64,000 bases of DNA from PALSA-612 sp963742925 (GTDB lineage: Bacteria > Actinomycetota > Thermoleophilia > Gaiellales > Gaiellaceae): NCBI GenBank assembly GCA_963742925.1, contig CAVUNV010000001.1, positions 33,170 to 97,169 of the forward strand, written 5' to 3'. How positions within the stretch are numbered: position 1 is the stretch's first letter; each line of letters opens with the position of its first letter. Under the pieces are notes generated by a model. It searched no databases, was not told the origin of the DNA, and was given only the letters and a program-made list of their open reading frames with translations. Of the stretch, positions 54,685 to 64,000 are shown piece by piece. The position numbers were made by a program, and so were the translations under genes.

Positions 54685-55824
54685 ATGAAGACCCGGGTAG
54701 TGGTCCTCGGAGCGGGTTTCGGGGGCCTGGAGCTCGCGACGGTGCTCTCGGACGCGCTCGGCGACGAGGTCGACGTGACGCTGATCGACAAGAACGACGC
54801 GTTCGTCTTCGGGTACTCGAAGCTCGACGTGATGTTCGGACGGACGACCCCCGACGCGGTCCGTCTCGCGTACCGCGACATCGCCAAGCCGGGGGTTCGC
54901 TTCCTGCAGCAGACGATCACCGCCATCGATCCCGAAGCGCGGAGCGTGACCACCGACGGCGGCGTCCACGAGGCCGACATCCTGGTCCTGGCGCTCGGCG
55001 CCGACTACGACTTCGACGCCACGCCCGGGCTCGCGGAGGGAGGCAACGAGTTCTACTCGGTCGCCGGCGCCGAGCGGCTGGGCGAGCTGCTCCCCACGTT
55101 CACGCAGGGACGGGCGATCGTCGGCGTCTGCGGAGCGCCGTTCAAGTGCCCGCCGGCGCCGAGCGAGTGCGCGCTGCTGCTGCACGACCACCTCACGGCG
55201 CGGGGTGTCCGCGACGACTGCGAGATCTCCTTCGTGATCCCGTTCGGGAGCCCGGTTCCTCCGTCGCCGGACACCTCCCGGGCGCTGGTGGCCGCGTTTG
55301 CCGAGCGGGGCATCGAGTTCGTCTCCGAACGCCGTGTGAGCTCACTCGACCCGGCGCGTCGCGTCGCCGTGCTCGACGACGGCGGCGAGATGCCCTACGA
55401 CCTCTTCCTCGGCGTTCCGAAGCACCGCGCCCCCGACGTGGTCCGAGCGAGCGGGATGACCGAGGACGGCTACGTGCCGGTGAACCCGAGGACGCTCGAG
55501 ACACGGTTTCCGGGGGTGTACGCCGTCGGGGACGTCGCGACGATCGGCGTGCCGAAGGCGGGCGTGTTCGCCGAGGGGGCAGCGCGGGTGGTCGCCGCGT
55601 CCCTGATCGCCGACCTGACGGGCGGCGATCGGCCGGAGGCCTACGACGGGCTCGGCTCCTGCTACATCGAGTTCGGCGGCGGGCGGGTCGGTCGCGTCGA
55701 CGTGGACTTCCTCTCGGGACCGAAGCCGACCGGCGCCTTCCAGGAGCCGAGCCTGGCCCTGGTCGCCGAGAAGGGTCACTTCGGCTCGAGCCGCCGCGCC
55801 CGCTGGTTCGGCCGCGTGGAATGA
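54685..55824 (+). CDS. FAD-dependent oxidoreductase, sulfide:quinone reductase-like
   Basis: 379 residues of the NDH-2/SQR flavoprotein superfamily. FAD loop VVVLGAGFGGLELATVL at the N-terminus, LALGADYDF, and VYAVGDVATIGVPKAGVFAEGAARV for the second FAD contact. Two cysteines in GVCGAPFKCPPAP lie at the place of an SQR active-site cysteine. The C-terminus has no long amphipathic anchor. It may pass electrons from sulfide or another donor to quinone. It forms part of the plus-strand set with ctaA. Confidence 0.82.
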   Translation: MKTRVVVLGAGFGGLELATVLSDALGDEVDVTLIDKNDAFVFGYSKLDVMFGRTTPDAVRLAYRDIAKPGVRFLQQTITAIDPEARSVTTDGGVHEADILVLALGADYDFDATPGLAEGGNEFYSVAGAERLGELLPTFTQGRAIVGVCGAPFKCPPAPSECALLLHDHLTARGVRDDCEISFVIPFGSPVPPSPDTSRALVAAFAERGIEFVSERRVSSLDPARRVAVLDDGGEMPYDLFLGVPKHRAPDVVRASGMTEDGYVPVNPRTLETRFPGVYAVGDVATIGVPKAGVFAEGAARVVAASLIADLTGGDRPEAYDGLGSCYIEFGGGRVGRVDVDFLSGPKPTGAFQEPSLALVAEKGHFGSSRRARWFGRVE

Positions 55825-55831
55825 TCGGCCG

Positions 55832-56653
55832 GTGACCGGGCCGGCTCCGCTCGCGGGCATCCGCGTCGTCACCGTCGCCGTCAACCTGCCGGCGCCGGCT
55901 GCCTCCGCGCGCCTGGTGGAGCTCGGCGCCTCGGCCACGAAGGTCGAGCCGCCGGAGGGCGATCCGCTCGCCGCGGTCAGCCCGGCCCTCTATGAGCGGC
56001 TGGCGGCAGGGCAGACCGTCGTGCAGCTGAACCTGAAGGAACCGGCCGATCGAGACCGGCTGGCCGAGTTGCTCGCCGACGCCGACGTGCTCCTCACCTC
56101 CAGCCGCCCGTCGGCGCTCGCGCGGATGGGGCTCGCCTGGGCCGAGCTCGAGCCCCGCTTTCCGCGCCTCGTGCAGGTCGCCGTCGTCGGCCACGCGGCG
56201 CCCGACCAGGAGCGGCCCGGCCACGACCTCACCTACGCCGGCGGCCACGGCCTGCTCTCGCCGCCCGAGCTGCCGCGCACGCTGGTCGCCGATCTCGGCG
56301 GGGCCGAACGAGCCGCAACCATCGCCGTCTCGCTCCTGCTCTCGCGCGGCACGGACGGCGCGGAGCGCTACGCCGAGGTCGCGCTCGCGGACAGCGCCGC
56401 CTTCTTCGCCCTTCCCTGGGCGTACGGCCTCACGGCGGGCGACGGGCCGCTCGGGGGCGGCTCGCCGTTCTACCGGCTGTACGAGGCGCGCGGCGGCTGG
56501 ATCGGCGTGGCGGCGCTCGAGCCGCGCTTCCGCGAGCGGTTGACTGCGGAGCTCGGGACCGATCTGGCGGGCGCGTTCAGCGCCCGGACACCGGCGGAGT
56601 GGGAGACCTGGGCCGACGAGCACGACCTGCCGATCGCGGCGGTCGTAGGCTGA
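55832..56653 (+). CDS. Short CaiB/BaiF-family (class III) CoA-transferase
   Basis: 273 residues, GTG start. The N-terminal Rossmann part (LAGIRVVTVAVNLPAPAASARLVELGASATKVEPPEGDP in parts) and the catalytic Asp in RPGHDLTYAG are present, followed by SPFYRLYEARGGWIGV. Full-size enzymes have about 380-400 residues; this one is about 110 shorter, mostly in the linker region. The frame is clean at both ends, so it is a natural short form rather than a break. Confidence 0.8.
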   Translation: MTGPAPLAGIRVVTVAVNLPAPAASARLVELGASATKVEPPEGDPLAAVSPALYERLAAGQTVVQLNLKEPADRDRLAELLADADVLLTSSRPSALARMGLAWAELEPRFPRLVQVAVVGHAAPDQERPGHDLTYAGGHGLLSPPELPRTLVADLGGAERAATIAVSLLLSRGTDGAERYAEVALADSAAFFALPWAYGLTAGDGPLGGGSPFYRLYEARGGWIGVAALEPRFRERLTAELGTDLAGAFSARTPAEWETWADEHDLPIAAVVG

Positions 56654-56664
56654 GGCGGACAGAG

Positions 56665-57441
56665 ATGCGTGTCCAGGAGCTCTTCGACCTGTCCGGCAAG
56701 GTCGCCGTCGTCACGGGCGGCGGCACCGGCCTCGGCCGCCAGATGGCGGAAGCGCTTGCGGAGGCAGGCGCCGACGTCGTCCTCTGCGCGCGCCAGGCGG
56801 AGCGCTGCGAGGAGGCGGCGGGCGAGCTTGCGCAACTCGGCGTGCGCGCGCTCGGCCTGCGCTGCGACATCCGCGACCCGGCCGAGATCGAGGAGGTCGT
56901 CCGCCGCACGGTCGACGAGCTCGGCCGCGTCGACATCCTGGTCAACAACTCGGGCACCTCGTGGGGCGCGCCGCCGGAGGACGTCCCGCTCGCGGGCTGG
57001 CAGAAGGTGATCGACGTCAACCTGACCGGCGCCTTCCTGTTCGCGCAGAGCGTCGGGCGCCGCCTGATCGAGCAGGGCGAGGGGGGCAAGATCGTCAACA
57101 TCGCCTCCGTCGCGGCTTTCCGGGGCTCCCCGCAGGACGCGATGAACGCGGTCGCCTACAACGCGAGCAAGGGCGGGGTCGTCGGGCTCACGATCGATCT
57201 GGCCGTCAAGTGGGCGCCTCACCGGATCAACGTGAACGCGATCGCGCCCGGCTGGTTTCCGACCGACCTGTCCGGCAGCACGCTCGAGGCCGGGGGCGAT
57301 CTCCTCGTCGGCCGGATCCCGCTCGGCCGCTACGGCGGGCCGGACGACCTCAAGGGCGCGATCGTCTTCCTCGCCTCGGCCGCCTCGGACTACGTGACGG
57401 GGACGACGCTGGTCGTCGACGGCGGCCAGATGGCCTCGTAG
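56665..57441 (+). CDS. SDR-family oxidoreductase
   Basis: 258 residues. VVTGGGTGLGRQMAEALAEAG cofactor loop (given short of full), NNSG in ILVNNSGTSWG, serine in NIASVAAF, YNASK pair and the PGWFPTDL substrate loop. It resembles gluconate 5-dehydrogenase or 3-oxoacyl-ACP reductase-like SDRs. It follows the CoA-transferase by 11 bp, so the pair may act on an acyl-CoA. Confidence 0.9.
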   Translation: MRVQELFDLSGKVAVVTGGGTGLGRQMAEALAEAGADVVLCARQAERCEEAAGELAQLGVRALGLRCDIRDPAEIEEVVRRTVDELGRVDILVNNSGTSWGAPPEDVPLAGWQKVIDVNLTGAFLFAQSVGRRLIEQGEGGKIVNIASVAAFRGSPQDAMNAVAYNASKGGVVGLTIDLAVKWAPHRINVNAIAPGWFPTDLSGSTLEAGGDLLVGRIPLGRYGGPDDLKGAIVFLASAASDYVTGTTLVVDGGQMAS

Positions 57442-57459
57442 CGCGCCGAGCCGGCCGAG

Positions 57460-58408
57460 CTAGGCGATCGCCCGCTCGAGCAGCGGCTTGACCTCGCCGA
57501 CCAGGCGCTCGAGCGTCTCGCGGTCGTACGGTGCCGGGACGTCGAAGTAGACGTGGTGGAAGCCGAGCTCGACCTGCGGGACGAGCCGCTCGGCGATCAT
57601 CTCCGGAGTCCCGACCTCGCCGCTGAAGTCCGGCAGCCCGTTCTGCTCCGCGATCCGCCGGGCGGCGCGCTCGGCCTCCGAGACGGTGTCGCGGATCACG
57701 GGGCGCCCGCCCTGCAGCGTCCGCTCGATCTCCGACTCGTCGCGGCCGACCTCCTCGCACCAGCGCCGCAGCACCTCGTCCTTGTGACGCACCCGCTCGA
57801 GGTCGCCGCCCGTGTTCCAGGCGTCGGCGTAGCGCGCCACGGTCGCGAGCGTCTTCCGTTCGCCGGAGCCCCCGATCAGGATCGGCAGGTGCTTCTGGAG
57901 CGGGGGAGGGTTGTTGCGGACGCCGGCCGCGTGGTAGTGGACGCCGCGCTGCGCTCGTCTCCTCGTCGTGGAGCATCCCGCGGATCAGCTCGACCGCCTC
58001 GTCGAACCAGGTGAGCCGCTCGCCGGGGCTCGAGCCGAACGGGATCCCGAACGCGGTGTGCCCGGTCTCGAACCACGCGCCGCCGATGCCGAGGTAGGCG
58101 CGGCCGCCGCTCACGTGGTCGAGCGTCGTCACCATCTTGGCCACGAGCGCCGGGTTGCGGAAGGTGTTGGCGCCGACCATCAGCCCGAGCGTCACCCGCT
58201 TCGTCAGCGCCGCCCAGGCGGCCAGCGTCAGGTAGCCCTCGAACATCGGCCCGTGCGGATCGCCGGCGATCGGGTAGAGATGGTCCCACGTCCACAGCGA
58301 GTCGAAGCCGAGCTCGTCGACGAGCACGCCCGCGTCCCGCAGCGCAGGCCAGTCGGTGCACTGGTTCCAGGCCAGGGCCCCGAGCTTGATCCGCGGCGCG
58401 TCGCTCAC
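57460..58408 (-). CDS. LLM-class F420-dependent oxidoreductase (frame break near 57950)
   Basis: About 315 residues of luciferase-like TIM barrel. IKLGALAWNQCTDWPALRD, GFDSLWTWDHLYPI, KRVTLGLMVGANTFRNPALVAKMVTTLDHVSGGRAYLGIGGAW (in parts) are typical of F420-using members. The break near 57950 separates this from ILIGGSGERKTL, ARYADAWNTGG and a C-terminal FHHVYFDVP. GTG start overlaps the downstream end of the STAS gene (GTGA). Substrate unknown. Confidence 0.88.
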
Positions 58409-58743
58409 GTTGCCTCCGCCAGCGCCTCGTCGAGCGTCTCGTAGAGCGGCACGACGCGCTCGATCCTCGCCACGCTCAGCACGCGATGGATGTTTCCCGG
58501 CGGGCAGACGATGACGACTCCCTGCCCCGGCCTCGGCCGGAGGATGGCGTGGATGCCGCTCGAGTCGATGAAGGTGAGCCCGGAGAGGTCGACGACGACG
58601 GGGCTCGGTGTGTCGGCGAGCGCATCCAGCGCGTCGGAGAGGGCCGGCGAGCTCGCCATGTCCAGCTCGCCGACGAGCGCGACGATCTCACGCGCGCCGC
58701 GCGTGCTCCTCGTGATCGAGAACTGTTCGGGCTCTACGGTCAT
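58405..58743 (-). CDS. STAS-domain anti-sigma factor antagonist (1)
   Basis: 112 residues, single STAS domain. EIVALVGELDMASSPALSDAL and VVVDLSGLTFIDSSGIHAIL hold the phosphorylatable serine region (DSSG). Such proteins release sigma factors by binding anti-sigma kinases when unphosphorylated. Transcribed toward the LLM gene and divergent from two further STAS genes. Confidence 0.9.
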   Translation of the reverse strand: MTVEPEQFSITRSTRGAREIVALVGELDMASSPALSDALDALADTPSPVVVDLSGLTFIDSSGIHAILRPRPGQGVVIVCPPGNIHRVLSVARIERVVPLYETLDEALAEAT

Positions 58744-58890
58744 CGCCCCCCTCGGCGTGGCCTTCCGGCAGACCCCGGCCATCCTACGTGCGGCGGCAGG
58801 TTTGGCCTGCGCCGGAACGCGGAAGACCACCAGCGCGGGAGGGAGCGAGGTCACCGCGAGATAACGTATGCGCTGGATGAGGAGGAACCG

Positions 58891-59250
58891 ATGACAGCCC
58901 GTCTCGATGTCGAGCACGACGCCGGCTGCGTCGTCACGGTCACCGGCGACGCCGACCTCTATGCGGCGGCCGACGTCGAGCGTGAGCTCGTCCGGCTGGT
59001 CGACGAGGGCCGGCCGTCGATCGTCGTCGACCTGACCGACGCGACCTTCATCGACTCGACCATGCTGCGCGTGCTGCTCACCGTCAGCAAGCGGCTCCGT
59101 CCGGGCGGCGGCGAACTGCTCGTCGTCTGCGACGACCACAACATCCGCAAGATCTTCGAGATCACGCTGCTCGACCGCGTGTTCACGATCTTCGAGTCGC
59201 GCGACGCCGCGCTCGCCTTCCTGCAGGCCGGCGGCTCGACCCCGGCCTGA
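58891..59250 (+). CDS. STAS-domain anti-sigma factor antagonist (2)
   Basis: 119 residues, ATG behind ATGAGGAGGAA. VVTVTGDADLYAAADVERELVRL and VVDLTDATFIDSTMLRVLLTVSKRLRPGG, with the switch residues in DSTM. Closely related to the next gene, so the two are tandem paralogs. Confidence 0.9.
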   Translation: MTARLDVEHDAGCVVTVTGDADLYAAADVERELVRLVDEGRPSIVVDLTDATFIDSTMLRVLLTVSKRLRPGGGELLVVCDDHNIRKIFEITLLDRVFTIFESRDAALAFLQAGGSTPA

Positions 59251-59316
59251 GCCTTACGTTCAGGCACGGGCGCGACGTTTAGCCTTCCCGCGCAGCGGGG
59301 TACAAGTTGCCCCGAT

Positions 59317-59725
59317 GTGGACGGATACTCCGCGGCACCCGCATCCGTGAGCTTCAGCCTCTCCACCGAGCGCCTCGACGACGGGGCGGGCTACGTCGTG
59401 CTGCTCGGCGGCGAAGTCGACCTCTACACGGCGCCCGAGCTGAAGCGGGAGCTGCACCGGCTCGTCGACGAAGGAGCGACGCGGTTCGTCGTCGACATGA
59501 CCGGCACGACCTTCGTCGACTCGACGACGCTCGGCGTCCTGCTCAGCGTCGTCAAGCGTGTCCGGCCGGGAGGGCGGCGCCGTCGTGCTCGTCTGTCCCG
59601 ATCCGAACGTGCGGCGCATCTTCGAGATCACCCTGCTCGACCGCGTGTTCGCGATCGTGGACACGCGCGACGACGCGCTCGCCGAGCTCGGCTCGTCGTC
59701 GGTCTCGGCTGACCCGTTTTCCTAG
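59317..59725 (+). CDS. STAS-domain anti-sigma factor antagonist (3) (frame break near 59570)
   Basis: About 135 residues. VVLLGGEVDLYTAPELKRELHRL and FVDSTTLGVLLSVVKRVRPGG, then after one extra base VLVCPDPNVRRIFEITLLDRVFAI. It aligns along its whole length with the preceding STAS gene. The start is uncertain (GTG at 59317 or a later one). Confidence 0.85.
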
Positions 59726-59769
59726 CCGGGTCCGTTTGAGCCCCGCACAACAGGGGTAGCAAGCTGGCC

Positions 59770-60105
59770 GTGACGACTTCTGAGGTCGGCATCAGGGCGG
59801 AACGGGTACGTGATGCGGCGTTCCGCGTCGCAGCGGCGCGCCGGCTCGCAACCGTCGAGGCCGAGCTCGAGGGCGCGATAACGCGCCGCACGAAGCTCTG
59901 GCACGAGCAATCGCTCAGCTCCGATCCTCGCGTGGTCGCCGAGCTGAGAGCGTTATCGCGACAGATCAACCGCCTGTGGGCCGAAGCACGCGCCCGAAGA
60001 GCGTGCATTCGTGTGGGTTCGCGCGAGCTGATCCTGACCCGCGTCCGCGCCGAGGCCCGCATCGAGCGCGAGGCGAACGACAAGGCTCGAGGAGGTGTGG
60101 GATGA
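59770..60105 (+). CDS. Helical hypothetical protein beside the STAS genes
   Basis: 111 residues, GTG start, rich in Arg, Ala and Glu. Long helices likely to form coiled coils (RVRDAAFRVAAARRLATVEAELEGA, DPRVVAELRALSRQINRLWAEARAR). No known domain. The end overlaps the next gene (ATGA). Confidence 0.65.
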   Translation: MTTSEVGIRAERVRDAAFRVAAARRLATVEAELEGAITRRTKLWHEQSLSSDPRVVAELRALSRQINRLWAEARARRACIRVGSRELILTRVRAEARIEREANDKARGGVG

Positions 60106-60634
60106 CCGCTACTTCAGGCCGTGCATACGCGCTTCTGCTGGGCATCGGTGTGGCCGGCGCCCTGATCTGGGTCGCCGCTCGTCTCGCCGGGCAGGAGACG
60201 TGGCGCTACTGGGCCGCGCTCGGTGTGCTCACCGGAGCGGGACTTGCTCTGGCGCTGAGTCAGCGAACGGCCTACGGAGCGTGGACCGGGGCGGCGCCCC
60301 CCGGGTTCCTGCTAGCGCTCGCCGTGGCCGTCATATGCGTCGGCTGGATCGCAGCCGTCGGCGAGCCGCGCTCGAACTGGTTCTTCAACACCACTTCTCG
60401 TCGTGGTCGCACGATCTCGGGATCCGGACGTTCGTCCAGCGGATGACGCAGTACGCCTCGGTGACGGCGTTCGGCCTCGGTGTGCTGCTCGCAGCGGCGC
60501 CCACCACCATCCGGCGCAGGCGTCCGGCACCCGCCTCGATCGAGGTCGAGCAGCCTACCCCGCTGCCGGCGGAGTCGATGACAATCGACGACACCGGGTA
60601 CGCGACCCGTGCACGCGAGCACACGCGGGTTTAG
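60102..60634 (+). CDS. Small membrane protein coupled to the preceding gene (frame break near 60392)
   Basis: About 177 residues with four helices: YALLLGIGVAGALIWVAARLAG, WRYWAALGVLTGAGLALALS, PPGFLLALAVAVICVGWIAAVG and, after one missing base, YASVTAFGLGVLLAAAP. The tail is Pro-rich and polar. A conserved HHFSSWSHDLGI segment lies between helices 3 and 4. Unknown function; probably co-expressed with the 111-aa protein. Confidence 0.65.
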
Positions 60635-60763
60635 ATCTCGCTGCGCCGGGTAGAACCATCTCGACGAGCCGAGTCGCGGACCGGCGGGTCGCCGGAGGGG
60701 CGGTGGCCCGATCGCTCAGCATCCATGCCCTCCCTGACGTGGTTCCCGGCCGTCCGTCCCGTA

Positions 60764-60794
60764 GCGCGGGGGAGACAGCCCGTTTCCCCCGCGC
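60764..60794. repeat. Hairpin resembling the one after clpX
   Basis: Arms CGCGGGGGAGAC and GTTTCCCCCGCG pair with one G-T wobble around AGCCC and extend by one more G-C pair. The core GGGGGA(A/G)AC...GTTTCCCCC is shared with the hairpin at 9236-9264. The rest of the gap 60635-60846 shows no gene. Confidence 0.6.
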
Positions 60795-60846
60795 GCGGCT
60801 GCGCCGCTGCGGCGTGACTACACTGCCCGCGGGAGCTCCTGCACTC

Positions 60847-63800
60847 ATGCCTTCAACGGTGCACCGCCGCCTGCGAGCGAATCGTATTCCGCTGACGGCC
60901 TTTGTTGCCCTCGCCGCAGCGGGAATCGCGACCGGCCTCAGCCTGGCTCTCGGACTGGAGACGCACCTGGGCGCCCAGGTCGTCTATGTCGTGCTCGCCG
61001 CCGCTGCCGCCGTCGTCGCCGGGCTGGCCGCCGGCCTCGCCGCCGGCGCGCTCTCGCTCGTCCCGTTCGTCTACTTCTTCCTGAACAGGCCCGATGCGTT
61101 CGATGTCGATCCCCCGCAGGTGGTGTCCCTCCTCGTGCTCGTGGCCGGTGTCGTGCTCGTCTCCTACCTGGTCTCGCGCGAGCAGCGGGCGAGGGCGCTC
61201 TCGGCGGGTGCCGAAAGCGTCCGTGAGGCGCTCAACCAGTCCGGCACGGCGATCTGGAACTGGGACGTCGAGCGCGATCGCCTGCGCTGGTCGGGCGACG
61301 TGCGCGGCATGTACGGGCTGGGCTCGGGGTGCGGCTCGACACGTTCGGCCTGCTCCTCGACTGGGTGCACCCCGACGACCGGGAGCAGGTCAGGGAGGCC
61401 GTGGCGGAGACGCTCGCCGGCGGCCCGGCGTTCGAGGTCGAGGTGCGGACGACGCTGACGCCGCAGGGCTGGCGCTGGACTCCTGCAGGGGAGCGTCAAG
61501 CGCGGTGTCCGCGGCAAGCGCGTGTCGGGGGTGACCCGCGACGTCACCGTGCGCCGCCGGAGCGTCGAGCGCGAGCGGTTCCTCGGCGGCCTGACCAAAG
61601 CGCTCGCCGTTGCTCCGGACTACGACGGCATGCTCGCCGAGCTGGCCCGGCTCGCCGTCCCCGAGCTCGGGGACTGGTGCTGGATCGACGTGCTCGAAGA
61701 GGACGGGAGCATCCGGAACGTGGCTGTTCGCCACGGCGATTCCGCCGGGGCCGAGCAGGCGCGCGAGCTGCGGCGCCGGTATCCCGTCGCGGACGGCGAT
61801 CCGCTCGGCGCGGCCGCGGTGCTGGCGGGCGGCGCGTCCGAGCTCCACAGCGAGATCACCGAGGAGCAGCTCCGTGAGGCGACGGGGAGCGACGAGGAGC
61901 TCGACCTCTATCGGCGGCTCGCACCGAGCTCCGCGATCGTCTCGCCGCTCCGAGCGCACGGCCGCACGCTCGGCGCGCTGACGCTGGTCGCCGCCTGGGG
62001 ACGCCGCGGCGCTACGACGAGGACGACCTCGCCTTCGTCGAGGAGGTGGCGCAGCTGGCGGCGCTGATGATCGACAACGCGCGGTTGCACAGGGACGAGC
62101 AGGAGGCCCGGGAGGACGCCGAGGCGGCGGCGCTGCGGATGGAGCGGCTGCAGGCGCTCACGGCCCACCTGTCGGCGGCTGCCTCGCCCGACGAGGCGGC
62201 GCAGATCATCGTCGACGAGAGCCGCGACGTGCTGGGTGCGCGCGCGGCCTGGGTCAGCGTTCTCGCCGAGGACGAGGGCGAGCTCCGCCTGCTGGCCGCG
62301 AGCGGCTACCGCGAGGAGTTCGTGCAGAAAGACCGTCGCATCCCGGTCTCGTCGGATCTCGCGGTCGCCGAGGCGGTTCGCTGGTGGTGCGCCGAAATGG
62401 ATCGACGATCTCATCGAGGCCGACGCCGAGCGGCACGCGGAGTTCGTCGAGGCGGTCCAGGCGACCGGCGGCGAGGCTCTCGCAGCGGTACCGCTCATGG
62501 CCTCCGAGCGCGCCGTCGGCATCCTGGCGCTCCGCTTCGACGGCCCGCGGAGCTTCACCGTGGAGCAGCGCGCGCTGATCTCGAGCTTCGTCGGTCAGTG
62601 CAGCCAGTCGCTCGAGCGGGCGCAGCTCTACGACCGGGAGCGAGAGGCACGAGCCGAGGCCGAGCTGCACCGCGGCGAGCTCCAGTTCCTGAGCGAGGTC
62701 TCGCAGACGCTGGCCGGCACGCTCCAGGTCGAGGAGCTGCTCGACGCGCTGCTCGAGCTCACCGTCCCCCGCCTGGCCGACGCGGTCAGCTTCTTCCTGC
62801 TCAGGACGGCCACTTCCTGCGCCGGGCCGCGTCCGTGCACGTCGATCCGGCCAAGACCAAGCTGATGCGCGAGCTCCGGGAGCGCGGATCGACATCGCCG
62901 CGCAGCCGGACGGCGCGCTCGCAGAGGCGGGCGCGGATGCAGCAGCCAGTTGCCTTCCCGAAGCTCGACGAGGGCCTGCTCGAAGCCCTGTCGCTCGACG
63001 AGTTCCAGCTCCGCGCGCTCGATTCGCTCGGCATGCGGTCCTGGCACGCGCTGCCGCTCGTTGCCCACGGCGAGGCGACCGGCGTCCTGACGCTGGCGAC
63101 GATCGCCGAGCGTTCCTTCTCGGAGCGCGACATCGACCTGGCGCACGAGTTCGCGAAGCCGCGCGCGCTCGCGCTCACGAACGCGTACGACTTCGAGCGG
63201 GAGCGCAGCGCCCGGGCGTCGGCCGAGCGCGCCTCCCAGCGGCTTGGGCACCTCCACCGGATCACAGCGGCGCTGGCGCAGGCGGTCACCACGGACGAGG
63301 TCGCCCGCGCGATCGCCGTCGAAGGGGGAGCCGCGTTCGGGGCTGAGCGCCGCGGCGACCCAGCTGCTCACCGAGGACGAGTCCGAGCTGGAGCTCGTGA
63401 GCGCCACCGGTCACCTCGCGGAGCTCATCGGGCGCTACGGGCGGCTGTCCACCGAGCAGGAGGTGCCGGCGGTGGCGGCGATCCGCTCCGCCCAGGTGCT
63501 CTGGTTCGAAGTTGGCGGACGACCTCGCCGTCCGCTATCCGGATCACGCCCAGGTGCGCGAGGGGCTCGAGGCGGTCGGGTTCATCTGGCTGATCGGCCG
63601 CGAGAAGCCGCTCGGGCTGCTCACGGTCAGCTTCGAGCAGCCGCGCGCCCTGAACGGGGAGGACAGGGCGCTGATCCACGTGCTTCTGCAGCAGTGCGGG
63701 CAGGCCCTCGAGCGGGCCCGGCTCTTCGAGCGCGAGCAGGACGCCAGGCGTGGAGCCGAGAAGGCGACGCGCCGCCTCGACCAGCTGCAGACGATCGTGG

Positions 63801-64000
63801 AGGCGAGCCTCGTCGCGCAGTCGGTGGACGAGCTGCTCAACAGGCTGCTCGTCAACGTGCGCGAGATCCTCGGCGCCGACCGGGCGACGATCCTGGTGCT
63901 CGACGAGGACGGAGGCGCGCTCCACGCCCGGGCCGGGGTCGGCCCGGATGCGGAGGTCGAGCCGGAGATCCACATCCCGCTCGGCGACGGCATCGCCGGG
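60847..64000 (+). CDS. Large multi-GAF sensor protein, 3' end outside the window (many frame breaks)
   Basis: At least 1050 residues. Three N-terminal helices resembling a DUF4118 sensor (FVALAAAGIATGLSLALG ... VVSLLVLVAGVVLVSYLVSR). Then a PAS domain (SGTAIWNWDVERDRLRWSGDV, WVHPDDREQV), and four or more GAF-like domains at about 61560-62080, 62150-62640, 62690-63190, 63240-63730 and a start near 63770. Each begins with a helix and LxxLT(A/K)ALA-like or LSEVSQTLAGTLQVEELL text. Breaks lie near 61320, 61485, 62000, 62395, 62815, 62890, 63350 and 63510. The output domain is beyond 64000; a SpoIIE-type phosphatase or a histidine kinase is expected, the former favoured by the STAS genes upstream. 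Confidence 0.8.

Overview
The window is high-GC DNA with dense, often overlapping genes (ATGA/GTGA junctions) and many GTG, TTG and possibly CTG starts. Gene order (valS-folC, mreBCD-PBP2-rodA, tig-clpP-clpX, rne-rplU-rpmA-obg-nadD-rsfS), an F420-type LLM oxidoreductase and the protein style suggest a deep-branching actinobacterium, most likely Thermoleophilia (Gaiellales/Solirubrobacterales). That assignment is inferred from gene content, not computed. About thirty single-base frame breaks occur, including in trigger factor, narG/H and dps. They are most simply read as indel errors in the assembly, so broken genes are described as one locus each.

Layout. 1-1820: end of an OpuC-type glycine betaine/choline ABC transporter (two permeases, binding protein). 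1.7-4.9 kb: MetE-like protein and MFS exporter, divergent from a cupin. 4.9-9.2 kb: tRNA-Leu, LysE exporter, then tig-clpP-clpX. 9.4-11.8 kb: minus-strand isocitrate lyase operon with its own GntR/FCD regulator and three GGATCC-centred palindromes in the promoter. 11.9-17.8 kb: valS, folC, two small membrane/zinc-ribbon proteins, ndk, a methyltransferase, maf. 17.9-24.6 kb: the mre/PBP2/RodA elongasome cluster. 24.6-27.8 kb: a GGDEF-EAL protein and a carboxymuconolactone decarboxylase-like protein. 27.9-34.1 kb: RNase E/G, L21, L27, Obg, NadD, RsfS, tRNA-Ala.

34.1-43.8 kb is the most accessory part. A minus-strand run carries a Tm-1-like protein, an LAL-type LuxR regulator, a phospholipase-D-like protein, an erythronate-dehydrogenase-like epimerase and an SDR. 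Divergent to it are a secreted repeat protein and an 80-aa protein built of two near-identical repeats, each matching the lasso-RiPP leader recognition pattern YxxPx(L/F)xxxGxF. Both genes sit behind copies of the same 44-bp element with an 18-bp palindrome. Dps follows.

43.5-57.4 kb: a respiratory nitrate reductase operon (narK-G-H-J-I, minus strand), divergent from a SufR-like Fe-S regulator. The regulator heads a plus-strand set with heme A synthase, a histidine-rich membrane protein and an SQR-like flavoprotein, followed by a CoA-transferase and an SDR. 57.5-64 kb: an LLM oxidoreductase, three STAS anti-sigma antagonists, two lineage-specific genes, and the start of a large multi-GAF sensor that runs off the window, together suggesting a partner-switching signalling locus. 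Several perfect hairpins lie at gene ends. No CRISPR array, insertion sequence, prophage or rRNA was seen.
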